A stretch of 64,000 nucleotides of DNA, taken from Pyropia haitanensis (lineage: Eukaryota > Rhodophyta > Bangiophyceae > Bangiales > Bangiaceae). A model generated the notes under the pieces. The model made no database searches. It saw only the letters and a list, made by a program, of their open reading frames with translations, and had not been told where the DNA came from. Made by a program: the position numbers and the translations under genes. Where the stretch lies: positions 1,908,064 through 1,972,063 of the forward strand of contig SDUX01000007.1 in NCBI GenBank assembly GCA_008729055.1. The letters are read 5' to 3'. Below, in pieces: positions 11,989 through 21,458 of this stretch. Position 1 is the stretch's first letter, and every line of letters begins with the position of its first letter.

Positions 11989-12138
11989 CGGGCCTTTCCA
12001 TCGCGCCCCCCCCACCACACGAGCGTTGGGTGGACGCCCCCAGCTTGTCCGTACGACCCTTCTGTCTCGCTGCTCCCGCTCCCCATTGTCGCCGTTGCAG
12101 GTGCCTCTCTCCCCCGCGAACGATTTGCTGGGGACGAC

Positions 12139-13545
12139 ATGGACGGGGCAGACGGTAACAGGGTAGGGCTGTCTACCCTCCCCGACGACGTGCAGCGGCT
12201 GGTGGTTGGGTGGCTGGGCGTCGCTGACCTGGCCGCCGCCGCCGCCGCCTGCCGCTCTCTTCGTCGGGCGTGCTTAGCATCCCTCCGCACGGTGTGGGTG
12301 ACGCGCCAGTTCCACGGGCAGGTCGTGCTATTTCGGCACGGGCCGCGCTGCTGCCCGTGGTGGGAGCCCCCCCCGCCGGTTGCCAAGGACCACCGCGGGT
12401 GTGGCGGGCATTTGGCGCGAGAGACGGAGCACCTCATCCCGCTGGAGGCGCTCAGATCTCTCTTGACGTTCCTCTCTCGTGCGGAAGTTCGAGAGGCCCA
12501 CCTTTCCGACATGATCGGCTCCACGGGAGACGACATGGACGACGACCGAGAGGTGGCTACTTTCTCCTCGGTGGTGATGTCGCCGGGAAATGAGTATGCG
12601 CCGCGGCCGCCGCCGACTGGCGGCACCCCCCCACGCAGCTGGTTGAGTGTTGCCACGCTCATCGCGGGGAACTCTGAGCTGCGGCGGCTGTCCGTGCGCG
12701 GCCTGTTGACGCGGGCTGACGCGGAAATCGTGGCGGACACCTGCGGTGCCCTGCGGGACCTGGAGGTGTGGGGGGCGGTGGCGCCCGACGCTCTCGCCGC
12801 GTTTCGTCTGCCGGCAGTGCCCGCCCTGGCCACCCTCTTTGTCCGGGCGACGGGGGGGGACGCCTCGGGACTGCCTGCCGCCCTGGCCGGCCGTTCCCTT
12901 GCCGCCCTGGCGCTGCCCCGCGCGGCGCCTGCGGCGGTTGAAGCGGCACTTGCCGCCACTGCTGCCCTACCACAGCGGCTGTTCATCCCGTCGGACCGCG
13001 TGGACCCGTCCTTGGCCGTGGACGGGGCAGCGGTCGTGTGCCATCCCGCCGCGGCGACCGTCGAGCTCCTCTCCCTCTGCCCAAGCGACACAGGGGCGTT
13101 CCTCACCGCCGCCAACAACGCATTGTGGCGCCTACAAGACCTCTCGCTGCACGTGGTCACAGGTCTGAGCGGAGTGGACGGCTGGCCAGCGGGCCTACGG
13201 CTGCAGCGCTTGCGGTTGCTGTACGTCCATTGGAGTCAAACGGGGGCTGTGGAGGAGCTCATGGGAGCCGCTGTCGCTTCCGCGTCGCTGCAGCAGTCGC
13301 TGACGTATCTACTTGTGGATGCCGAACGGTTCACCAACTTGGACACGGCGCGGGCGCTGGGGCGGCTGCGCAACCTGCGGCGGCTGGTACTGGGACTGAT
13401 CTTCCTCGAATGTGGTGTTGACGCGCACGACAAGATCCGGGCTCGTCAACGGTACGAGACAACGGTGAGGGCTGCTTTGCCACCGAACACTGTCCTAGAA
13501 ACAAGCAAGTTCGACATCCTACGCGGCGGCGCGTGTCGGGAGTAG
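12139..13545 (+). CDS. F-box-like / LRR-type protein
   Basis: 468 residues in one exon. Residues ~12-45 match the F-box pattern (LPDDVQRLVVGWL, then a DLAAAAAACRSLRRA helix), which in this family binds SKP1 of SCF ubiquitin ligases. The remainder contains leucine-rich segments such as LRRLSVRGLLT, LRDLEVW, LQDLSLHVV and LRNLRRLVLGL, resembling diverged leucine-rich repeats that would select substrates. The start is chosen at ATG 12139, right before the F-box; a longer upstream frame has no Met close to the TATA box. An acidic insertion (about residues 133-142, GDDMDDDRE) interrupts the middle. The exact substrate and the presence of a full SCF partner interface are inference. Confidence 0.7.
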   Translation: MDGADGNRVGLSTLPDDVQRLVVGWLGVADLAAAAAACRSLRRACLASLRTVWVTRQFHGQVVLFRHGPRCCPWWEPPPPVAKDHRGCGGHLARETEHLIPLEALRSLLTFLSRAEVREAHLSDMIGSTGDDMDDDREVATFSSVVMSPGNEYAPRPPPTGGTPPRSWLSVATLIAGNSELRRLSVRGLLTRADAEIVADTCGALRDLEVWGAVAPDALAAFRLPAVPALATLFVRATGGDASGLPAALAGRSLAALALPRAAPAAVEAALAATAALPQRLFIPSDRVDPSLAVDGAAVVCHPAAATVELLSLCPSDTGAFLTAANNALWRLQDLSLHVVTGLSGVDGWPAGLRLQRLRLLYVHWSQTGAVEELMGAAVASASLQQSLTYLLVDAERFTNLDTARALGRLRNLRRLVLGLIFLECGVDAHDKIRARQRYETTVRAALPPNTVLETSKFDILRGGACRE

Positions 13546-14949
13546 GTACCGCTTGGGTGTTACCAGGACCAGCGCTCGGAACCAGATCAGCACCAGGGAA
13601 GGTGGTGCGCAAACGCACTGGTGCAGCTCTGCTCGGTCTGCTTGTCTCTCTGCGTGTTCTCTTTTTTAGCAAACCTACCGTTGCAGCTTTGAATGCTATT
13701 TATCGTCTCATTGTAAATTCCTGCAATTCAGAGGACTGCATTAACCACGTCCGCGTTCAACAGGCACTCGTAAGCAAAAGACTGTGTTGTGTACATTAAG
13801 TTTCCCGTGCAAATATTACATTACACGTCTCATGCTAGCCCCCGGGGTACTCCTGTTGCGAGACCAGGTGACTCGCCCCACGGCGACGAATGGATGGCCC
13901 TGACAGGCCCTTGTTGGAAGCTGGGACCCAGATTGGCCTCTTGATGAGGGGGCAGGCCCAATAGCTGTGGAGAAGGGCGCTAAAGTCGCGTCTACCACCA
14001 CCCACCCCACGGACACTAAACGGTCCTGATTGGACGGGTGGCGGTTTGCGCTCGCTGAGCGCGTCGAGCTGCGATTGCAGCGGTCTCGCCCGCCCGGGCG
14101 CCGTCCTCAAGCCCTGCGGATATTTTGCAACCAGGCCAGCTGGAGCTCGCCGCGGCAGAGCCAGGGATCTCAATTGGCAGTCTGGTCTTGCGGCCCCTCC
14201 CCCGCCCCGCTGGGGAAAGGGAGGGTGCCGTCCAGGGCCAAACCGCCTGCAGTCGCACGTGGGGTTTATCCCCCCGGCGGTCTGAGTGCGCGTGGGGCGG
14301 GGGGGGAAGGTCGGTCGACGTGGCCCGAGCCGCCCCCGTTTTTGGTCGCCTCGATGCCGCGCGTGCAGGCACTGGCCGGCGGCGTCTCGGGCCGGGGCCG
14401 ACGAAACTCTGGGTGGCGGCGGCCCGACGGCGTGAGGGGCGCGTTCGTTCGAGCTGCACGCCAGCACGCCAGCCGCGGCAAAGGCGGCTCGCGACGCGGT
14501 CCACGGTCTGTGAACGCTGCTGCTGCGTGCGCTCCCGCCTCCGCCGCCGCCGTTGCCGTCTGCCCCCCCGCCCCCCCCCCCCCCCCCCCCCCCCGCCGCC
14601 TCCGCGCCACCTCGGCCTGGTCCCACCTACCCCCACGACTGCCGCCGCCGCCCTGCCTTTTTGGTCGGTACGCGCGGGGAGGGAGCAGGGGGCGGCGGCG
14701 GGAGGTACAGGCATCGTCGGCGGCGGGCCAGCAGCCCCCCTGCCGCCCTCCCCCCCCCCACGCTAGCGCTGTTTCTCTTTTGTGTCCGACGTGGGCGGGG
14801 CGTGCCCGCGGCCCACCGCCACCCGGGCGCTACGACGCGTGCACGCCGCGGCTCGCTGGCGGTGACGGGGGCCCGGGAGGGGGGCACCGCGGCCGCGACT
14901 GCGGCGCTGTCGGCGCGCCGCGTCGTGGCGCACCCGTCCGCCACCTGAC

Positions 14950-14996
<47 letters not shown>

Positions 14997-15491
14997 GGCG
15001 GCGGCGGCGGGACGCCCCCAGCGGCAGTGACGCCGCCCCCTCCCCCCCCCCCCCCCGGGCCCAGTTGCACGCGTCTCACCGGTCCAGCGCACGCGGCGGC
15101 GGTGGTCGGTGGTGTCGCTGCCCGCCGGGGTTGTCCGCCGCTCCCCTGGCGCTGCGCTGCCGCCGTCACCGCCGCCGCCGCCGCCGCTCTTGGCGCGTGT
15201 CCCCGCGCCGTCGTGGGCGTCGTTTGTTTTGCGTCCAGTTGGTTGGGTTTGCTCGACGGTGTCTGCGTGCGCGCTGGGCATTGCTCGCGGCCGCCTCGAA
15301 CGACACCAGGCGGGCCGGCTGGTGAGCGCCGCCTTTGTCTGTTTGCCCACGTCGCCCCGTTGCCCCTAGGCCCGTGTCCCCCCCGCGTCACTGTCTTCCC
15401 TTGACCCCCCCGCCCGCCCCTTTCCCGCCGAGTCGTTTCCCGCCTCCGCCCCCTTTCGGTCTTTTGGGTTGTCCGCCCCCCCCTCACGGCC
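13546..15491. other. intergenic region between F-box and phosphatase genes
   Basis: The first ~300 bases are A/T-richer and probably 3' UTR of the F-box-like gene. The rest is GC-rich with long C runs (about 14570-14594) and a trinucleotide repeat. Frames on both strands give only low-complexity or patternless peptides. I see no supportable gene. Confidence 0.4.
14950..15010. repeat. (CGG)n microsatellite
   Basis: About twenty nearly uninterrupted CGG units with one GTG interruption, about 480 bases upstream of the phosphatase start. Confidence 0.9.
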
Positions 15492-16729
15492 ATGATGGCG
15501 TCACCCCTGGTGACGCCACAGCCGCCGCCCCTGCCGCCGCCCGCCTCGGGCGTCCGCGGCGGCCGGGCCGGCGCGGCGGACCCCCTGGCGGGCGTCCCTG
15601 CCACCCACCTGGCGCGCGCGGTCGGCGCGTGCGCGGCCAACCTGCCGCCGCTGGCCCTCCCCGCGTCGCCGCCGCCGTCGACGGTGCGGGCCGGCCGGTC
15701 AGGGGCGGGCGGCGGCGGCGTCGGCGGCGTCTGCCGCCGCGGCCGGCCGTCGCCGCCCGCGCCCGTGCCGGGCGCGGCGGCGGTTGCCGCCGCGCCCACC
15801 GACGCGCACGTGGCGGACGCGTACACGTTTATGGCGGCGCTGCCGGCGCCGCCCGCGCCGTGGTCCCGCGCCGCCCCGCCACGGGCGCTGCCGCCGCAGC
15901 CGCCGGGCGGGCGGGGGCGGCCGACGCTGGTGCTGGACTTGGACGAGACGCTCGTGCACTCGGCGTTGCAGCCGCCGCGGGGGTTTTTGCCAGACGGCTC
16001 GCCCATACCGGCTACCTGCGTGTACGTGCCGGTGGCTGGGGGCGTCGCGGCGGGACCGGGTGCGGGGGGGGGGGGGGGGACGGTCGCGGCCGTGGCGCGG
16101 CAGCGCCACCCATCACCATGCGGGTGTACGTGCGGGTGCGGCCCGGCGTGAAGGCGTTCCTCACCGAGATGGCCCGCCTGTACGAGGTGGTCCTCTTCAC
16201 CGCCGCCCAGCGCGCGTACGCAGACGTGGTGGTCGACCGGCTGGACCCCACCGGCCTCCTCGCCGCCCGTCTTTGCCGTGAGTCGTGCGTGCCCGTCGGG
16301 GACGGCCTCGTCAAGGACTTGGGCGTCCTCGGCAGGGACCGTGCGCGGATGGTGATTGTGGACAACCTGCCGTCGGCGTTTGGGTGGGACGTCCCCAACG
16401 GGGTGCCTATCAACACGTGGGTGGGCGACCCGGACGACACGGCGCTGGCGGACCTTACCCCGCTGCTCACCGCACTGGCCACCCTGGATGACGTGCGGCC
16501 CGTGCTGACCGCCACGTTTGGGGTGCAGGAGCGGGTGGACGTGGCGCGAGCGGTGGCGAGCGGCGTGTGCGGCTCGCCCATGACGCCAGACGCGCTGTCG
16601 GGTCCGACGCACGAGGCGTTTGGGCCCGGCCCGCTGCCACCTGCGCAGTGGATTGTGCGGCCGCAGCCGATACGCAGCCGCCGGCGAGTGGTTGGCGGCA
16701 GCCTGGGCAGAGGCGCGATAGGCGGCGGC

Positions 16730-16772
<43 letters not shown>

Positions 16773-17371
16773 GCGATGGGCTCTTGCTGACCGCCCCCGA
16801 GGCCAGCGTCCGCGGCGGTGCGAGCCGCGGCCCGGTGGTCCCCACGCTGGTCCTAGAAGGCACGGACGCGGACGTGGATTCGCTGTCGCCCACGGACTCG
16901 GACGACGATGGCGCCGAGGCGGACGTGGAAGATGGCGCCGGCACGCCGCCCACCACCGCCCGCTCCGAGGCGGACGCGGACGCCGCCGCCATGGACGGGG
17001 TGATGAATATGGACGGCCTGCCCGCGTCGCCGGGGGATCTGGGGCGGCTGCCCCGGCGGCGCGACGGGGGCGGCGACGGCGGCGGGGGGGGGGGGGCGGC
17101 TGGCGGCCGCCGCTCGTCGGCCGTCGGGGGGGTGCCGCGGCCCATGAGCGCGCCCGCGCCGGCCGTGTCGCCGCTGCTGACGGGGTCGGGGGGGGGGGGG
17201 CGGGGCCAAAGCGGGTCGCGTCGCCGCTCTTTGCAGCGGCGTGCGGGGCGACGCCGAGCTGGCGGCAACGACCAGCGTGGTGAGGGGCGCCACGCTCGCG
17301 CGCGCCGGCCACCGCGGGGAGGTGGCAGGGCGGGCGGCGGGCTGCAGGGGGGCGGGCGGGGGGTAGTTTAG
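15492..17371 (+). CDS. NIF/SCP-type (HAD superfamily) protein phosphatase
   Basis: Serine phosphatase of the small-CTD-phosphatase/Dullard family. After a ~145-residue Pro/Ala-rich N-terminus, LVLDLDETLVHS places the catalytic DxDxT at D149/D151/T153. Downstream the family blocks follow in order: YVRVRPGVKAFL, YEVVLFTAAQRAYAD, CRESC, VKDLGVLGRD and VIVDNLPSAFGW, ending in a typical DTALADLTPLL helix. The frame changes at the G16 run 16064-16079, between the DxDxT block and the RPG block; conservation on both sides argues for an indel in the run, not two genes. A ~250-residue low-complexity, acidic and Gly-rich tail follows, ending at the stop at 17371, but other G runs in the tail make its end uncertain. 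Likely substrates are RNA polymerase II CTD or lipin-type proteins, by family only. Two ATGs (15492, 15495) are possible starts. Confidence 0.85.
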
Positions 17372-17859
17372 GTGGGGGGGGGGTTGTTTTTGTGTTGATT
17401 TTTTTTTTTGTGTGTTGGTGGGGACGCGGGCAGGTGCGGGACGGGCCACGGCAGCAGAGGGATGTAGGGTGTGGCCGTGGCACGGCTTGGGCTTCCCTCT
17501 TGGTAATGGGGGGGTGGGGTAGGGCGGGTTTGTGCGACGTGCATTGAACGGTGACGTTCCTCTGGGGGTGCTGCTGCAAGGCGGGGGAGACAGACAGTAT
17601 GCACCGCCCGCGCCATGTGTGTGGTTTTTATTGTTGCTTTCTGTTCTTGTTCCGTGTGGCTGCGTCACGCCGGGCAGCCGCAGGGCGCGCCCGCCCGCGG
17701 GAGAGCTGCCGCGCCCCGCTGCCGCGCCCCGTGTGCCGCGGCTGCCCGTTCGTGGCTACCGTCGCGGCGCTGCTGGTGGCGGACGCCGCCGCGGCAAGCA
17801 GCAGCAAGCACCGCAACCACGGGCGCCACAGCGCCCCACGACGGGGGCCACCACGGCGC

Positions 17860-18110
17860 TCCACTACGGGTGCCACCACGGCGGCCGCCATGGCGTCCAT
17901 CACAGCAGCCACGACGGCGGCCACGACGGCGGCCACGGAGGCCACGACGGCGGCCGCGACGGCGGCGACAGCTGCAACGGCGGCCACAGGAGCCACCCGG
18001 GGTATGGGTGCCACGGCAGCAACGGGCGGCACGGCGGCCACGGCGGCCACGGCGGCCGCGGAGGCCACGGCGGGCGGGGCGGCCACGGCGGGCGGGGCGG
18101 CCACGCCGCG
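17860..18110. repeat. imperfect GGCCACGGC-type short tandem repeats
   Basis: Many 6- to 9-base units of the form GGCCACGGC or GGCCACGGCGGGC in tandem. In one plus-strand frame they read as Gly-Gly-His repeats, in another as Ala-Thr-rich sequence, and on the minus strand as Val-Ala repeats. Confidence 0.7.
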
Positions 18111-18671
18111 TACAGACTCGCCGTTGCGACACGCGAGCCGTGCGACGCCGCGAGCGGGTGTGCAGGGCAGCTGCCACCGGTCAGGGCGGCGGCGGCGCCG
18201 CAAAGCCGCATCGCCGGTGCGGCGCCGGCGCTGGCCTGTCGCCGCCGGCGCCTCACAGCGGCCCCCGCTCCCTCTATCTGCGGCCAATAACTACGCGCGG
18301 CGGCCGCTGCAGCAGAGCGATCCGCGGGTGATGCTAGAGGTGTCGCCGTTGCCCATAGCCCGCCACACGACCCCCGCGTGGAGTGTCTCGTACTACGGGC
18401 ATGACCTGCCGCCGCCGGGAGCAGGCGCGCCCGCACGCCACTGCCGCCATGCTTCGGAGGAGACGGTGGACGGGGACAGTGGCCGCCGCCGCCGCCGCTG
18501 CCGCCGTTGCCGCAGCCGCGGTCGTCTCAGTTCGGGTGAGGGGCTAGCTGCCGACGGCCGCCGTGGCAGCGGCGGTGGGAAGGAGGCGGGACGCACAGCC
18601 CGCCGCCGCCGGGAGCGGGCGCACCCTCTCGCCGCCACCGCCATGCGGTGAAGGAGGGGGTGCAAGGGCAG

Positions 18672-18673
18672 CA

Positions 18674-18714
<41 letters not shown>

Positions 18715-18770
18715 AGCCGCCGCCACAGCCGCCGCCGCAGCCGCCGCAGCCGCCGCCGCAGCCGCGGCCG
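18672..18770. repeat. (CCG)n / CCGCAG compound microsatellite
   Basis: A pure CCG run is followed by mixed CCGCCGCAG units. One plus frame from 18648 reads it as Pro/Gln repeats followed by ordinary-looking sequence, but no conserved domain supports a gene. Confidence 0.85.
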
Positions 18771-19574
18771 TCCAACGTTAAGGAGGGCGGCTGGCAGCCG
18801 ACAGCTGCCGCGGCAGCGACGGCTGGGAGGGGGAAGGCGACACGGCGCGCCGCCGCTCGGGAGTGGGTGCATCCACTTCCGGTGTATTCTGGTAGTAAAT
18901 ACAGCGAACCCGATGTCCTCTTGGAACGCACTTCCATCAGTACGTATGTCTGTATAGCACTGAACTGTACCGCGGTGTATGGAGCGGCCCCAGATCGGCT
19001 GCTCATGTTCCATCCCCGCAGCGCCGTCGAATTGCCGAGGCGGCCTGGCGCCGGGTGATCCCGCCTGTGGCGCCTGTCTGGCCCGCCTTGCCCCGCCCGA
19101 CGACTGCTACAGCGTAGGCCGCCTCCCCAAGTCATCGACGCCGGCACACCCCCTCGTGGCGGCCACCACCGACGCGGCCACCCGCCCCCCCCCCCCCGCG
19201 GGCCTTCTCATCCCCAATTCGTGGCGCCGTCCCCGCCACTGGTGGCGCCGCCAGGCCGTTCGGTGCGTTGCCCCGCCGCCCCCCCCCTCTCTCTGTGCCC
19301 GCGCGCGCAGCGCGGGCCGCGGACCGCGGCGCCTGTTTATTTCCGCGTGAGCTGCGCGCCGCCACCCCCCCCGACGCCGGCTTGTGCTGTATGTACCCTC
19401 CGGGTAGGATGGGCGGCGGCGGTGGGGTGCGTCGGCCGCTTGCCTTTTTGTCTGCGCTCCCACCCGTGACGCGGCGCGCCGGCCACCGTGGGGGGCTCAC
19501 CGCCCCGGCGTCTACGCCGGCACCGCCGTCGCTGTTGCGGCCGCCATCCCGTCTGTGCCGACCCCCGCCTTCAC

Positions 19575-19623
19575 CCCACCACCCCACCACCACCACCACC
19601 ACCACCACCACCACCACCACCAC
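19575..19623. repeat. (CCA)n microsatellite in the 5' leader of the nucleotidase gene
   Basis: About fifteen CAC/CCA units end only ~28 bases before the ATG at 19652, so the repeat probably lies in the 5' UTR. Length variation here could affect leader structure. Confidence 0.85.
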
Positions 19624-19651
19624 TAGGACGACGACCCGCACCACCCCCACC

Positions 19652-20866
19652 ATGGGTGCCCCCGCGTCGCCGCCGCCACCGCCGGCTACGTCTGCCGCCA
19701 CCGCCGCCCCCCCTCTTTTGGCCCGAGAGCGGGCGGTGGCGCTCGAAGCGGTTCGGCGGGCGTCGGCGCTGGCGCGCTCCGTCCAAGCCACCTGCGCGGT
19801 GGCGGGCGCGGACGCGCCGGCGGCCAAGGCAGACGCCTCCCCTGTCACCGTCGGGGACTTTGCGGTGCAGGCGCTGGTGGTGGGCGCCCTCGCCGCCGCC
19901 TTTCCCGACGACGTGTTCATCGCAGAGGAGTCGGCGGCCGCGCTCGTGGCCGACCCCGCGCTTCGCGCGCGCGTTGCGCAGCTGGTCGCCTCGCACGCGG
20001 CGGCGGCGTCGTCGCCGGGGCCGCCCGGCGCGGCGGCCGAGGCGGCGGTCACCGCCACGATTGGGCGGTGTGACCACGCCGGCGGCGACGGCCGCCGCAC
20101 CTGGATCCTCGACCCCATTGACGGCACCCGCGGCTTTGTGCGGCAGGCGCAGTACTGCATCGCGCTCGCGCTGGTGGACCGCGGGGAGGTGGTGCTCGGC
20201 GTCCTTGGGTGCCCCAACGTGGGCCGCTTGGGCGCGGCCGCGGCCGATGCGCCGCCACCCCCGCCGGGGGGGGCCGCCGCCGCCGCCGCGGTGGCGGCGG
20301 GGGAGCTCGGCACCCTCTTCCACGCCACCATTGGCGGGGGCGCGTACGAGGTCCCAGAGGCGGACGTGGCCGACGCGCCGCCGCCCGACGATGGCGTCGC
20401 CGCCGACGCGCCGGTCGGCCCCTTCCCCCCGCCCGGCGTGCGCATCCACACCGCCACGCGGGGCGTCACCCCCGCCGCGCGGCTGTCGCAGAGCGTGGAA
20501 GCCGCCCACAGCCGGCACGCTCTCACGGCGCGCATTGCGGCGCTGCTGGGCGTCACCGCCCCCGCGGTGCGGGTCGACTCACAGGCCAAGTACGGGCTGC
20601 TGGCACGCGGGGAGGTGGACGCGTTCCTCCGCTTCCCCCGGGGGGGGTATGTGGAGAACGTGTGGGACCACGCGGCGGGCGCGCTCGTCGTCACCGAGGC
20701 GGGGGGGGTGGTGAGTGACGGCACGGGCGCGGCGCTGGCGTTTGGGCGGGGGCGGAGTATGGGCAACAAGGGGGGGATTGTCGCCGCGGGGGGGGGGGTG
20801 TACCCAGAGCTCATCAAGGCGGTAGGCGTGGCGTTGGCAGAAGATGAGGAGCAGCCGGTGGTGTAG
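19652..20866 (+). CDS. 3'(2'),5'-bisphosphate nucleotidase (SAL1/HAL2 type)
   Basis: Hydrolyses 3'-phosphoadenosine 5'-phosphate, the by-product of sulfate transfer, to AMP; a Mg-dependent, Li/Na-sensitive inositol-monophosphatase-fold enzyme. 404 residues in one exon. Metal-site motifs are visible: AEESA (E92/E93), DPIDGTRGF (residues 154-162, with D154, D157, T159) and the C-terminal VWDHAAGALVVTEAGG (W338-D339). The N-terminal KADASPVTVGDFAVQ block matches the K-x-D-x-SPVT signature that separates HAL2/SAL1 from plain inositol monophosphatases. An Ala-rich insert (about residues 197-215) lies between the two metal motifs. The start is the ATG at 19652, right after the CCA repeat. The ~20-residue Ala/Pro N-terminus is not clearly a transit peptide, so location is undecided (plant SAL1 is dual-targeted). 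Confidence 0.9.
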   Translation: MGAPASPPPPPATSAATAAPPLLARERAVALEAVRRASALARSVQATCAVAGADAPAAKADASPVTVGDFAVQALVVGALAAAFPDDVFIAEESAAALVADPALRARVAQLVASHAAAASSPGPPGAAAEAAVTATIGRCDHAGGDGRRTWILDPIDGTRGFVRQAQYCIALALVDRGEVVLGVLGCPNVGRLGAAAADAPPPPPGGAAAAAAVAAGELGTLFHATIGGGAYEVPEADVADAPPPDDGVAADAPVGPFPPPGVRIHTATRGVTPAARLSQSVEAAHSRHALTARIAALLGVTAPAVRVDSQAKYGLLARGEVDAFLRFPRGGYVENVWDHAAGALVVTEAGGVVSDGTGAALAFGRGRSMGNKGGIVAAGGGVYPELIKAVGVALAEDEEQPVV

Positions 20867-21441
20867 CGGGGGGGGAGTTTGTACCAAGGGGGAGGGCTCA
20901 AAGAGAGGTAGGGTGTGGCAAAGCCCTCTCCGGTTGCCCTCTGGGAATAGCTCACCTGGCCGCGTCTTGTGAGGACACCTCGTGCGGCAGTGGACTAGTG
21001 GTCCCGGACAGACGCCTCGAAGCTCAACGGCAGTACAAAAAGTACAGAAGGTTGCACCAAACTCACCTGCTGCCTGGCTGTGTTTGTCTCAAGGCTCGGG
21101 TGTGGGGCGGCTCGACGCCCACTGGCGTCCCTTTTCGCTCATCAGTGCAACAGGCGAGCCGCTCGTACAGGCGCTGCAGCTCGCGTCGTCACTGGATGGA
21201 CGAATAGTGGTAACAGACACGTGTCCGTTCTCTGACTCAAAATGTACACGTTGCCCTCTTGATCCGTGACCCTGGAAGAGCTGCAGACGGCGTCTTCTTC
21301 GCCGCGTCCTCTGTCCATCGACCCTCCACGGCGGCCGGCGCTACGGCGCGCCCACGCTCACGGCAGCCCCGTGGTGGCTCACGTGGCCACCGCGGCCCTA
21401 GTGCATCGCCAGACGTCGGTTCCCCTCCCCGGGGGGGGGGA
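20867..21441. other. intergenic between nucleotidase and EF4 genes
   Basis: About 570 bases, moderately GC-rich, with no domain-bearing frame. It presumably holds the 3' UTR of the nucleotidase gene and the promoter of the EF4 gene. No TATA box is evident. Confidence 0.35.
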
Positions 21442-21458
21442 ATGGCCATTGTGGCGTC

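Larger units (their letters stand above)
17372..19574. other. intergenic, repeat-rich; no confident gene
   Basis: Contains T tracts (17398-17409, likely 3' UTR of the phosphatase), an imperfect GGCCACGGC-type repeat field (about 17860-18110) and a CCG/CAG-rich repeat. One plus-strand frame from 17532 has a short hydrophobic segment and then a Gly/His-rich repeat; the minus strand has an AATAAA at 17631-17626 just after a possible Ala-rich frame. Neither can be chosen with confidence. Confidence 0.35.
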
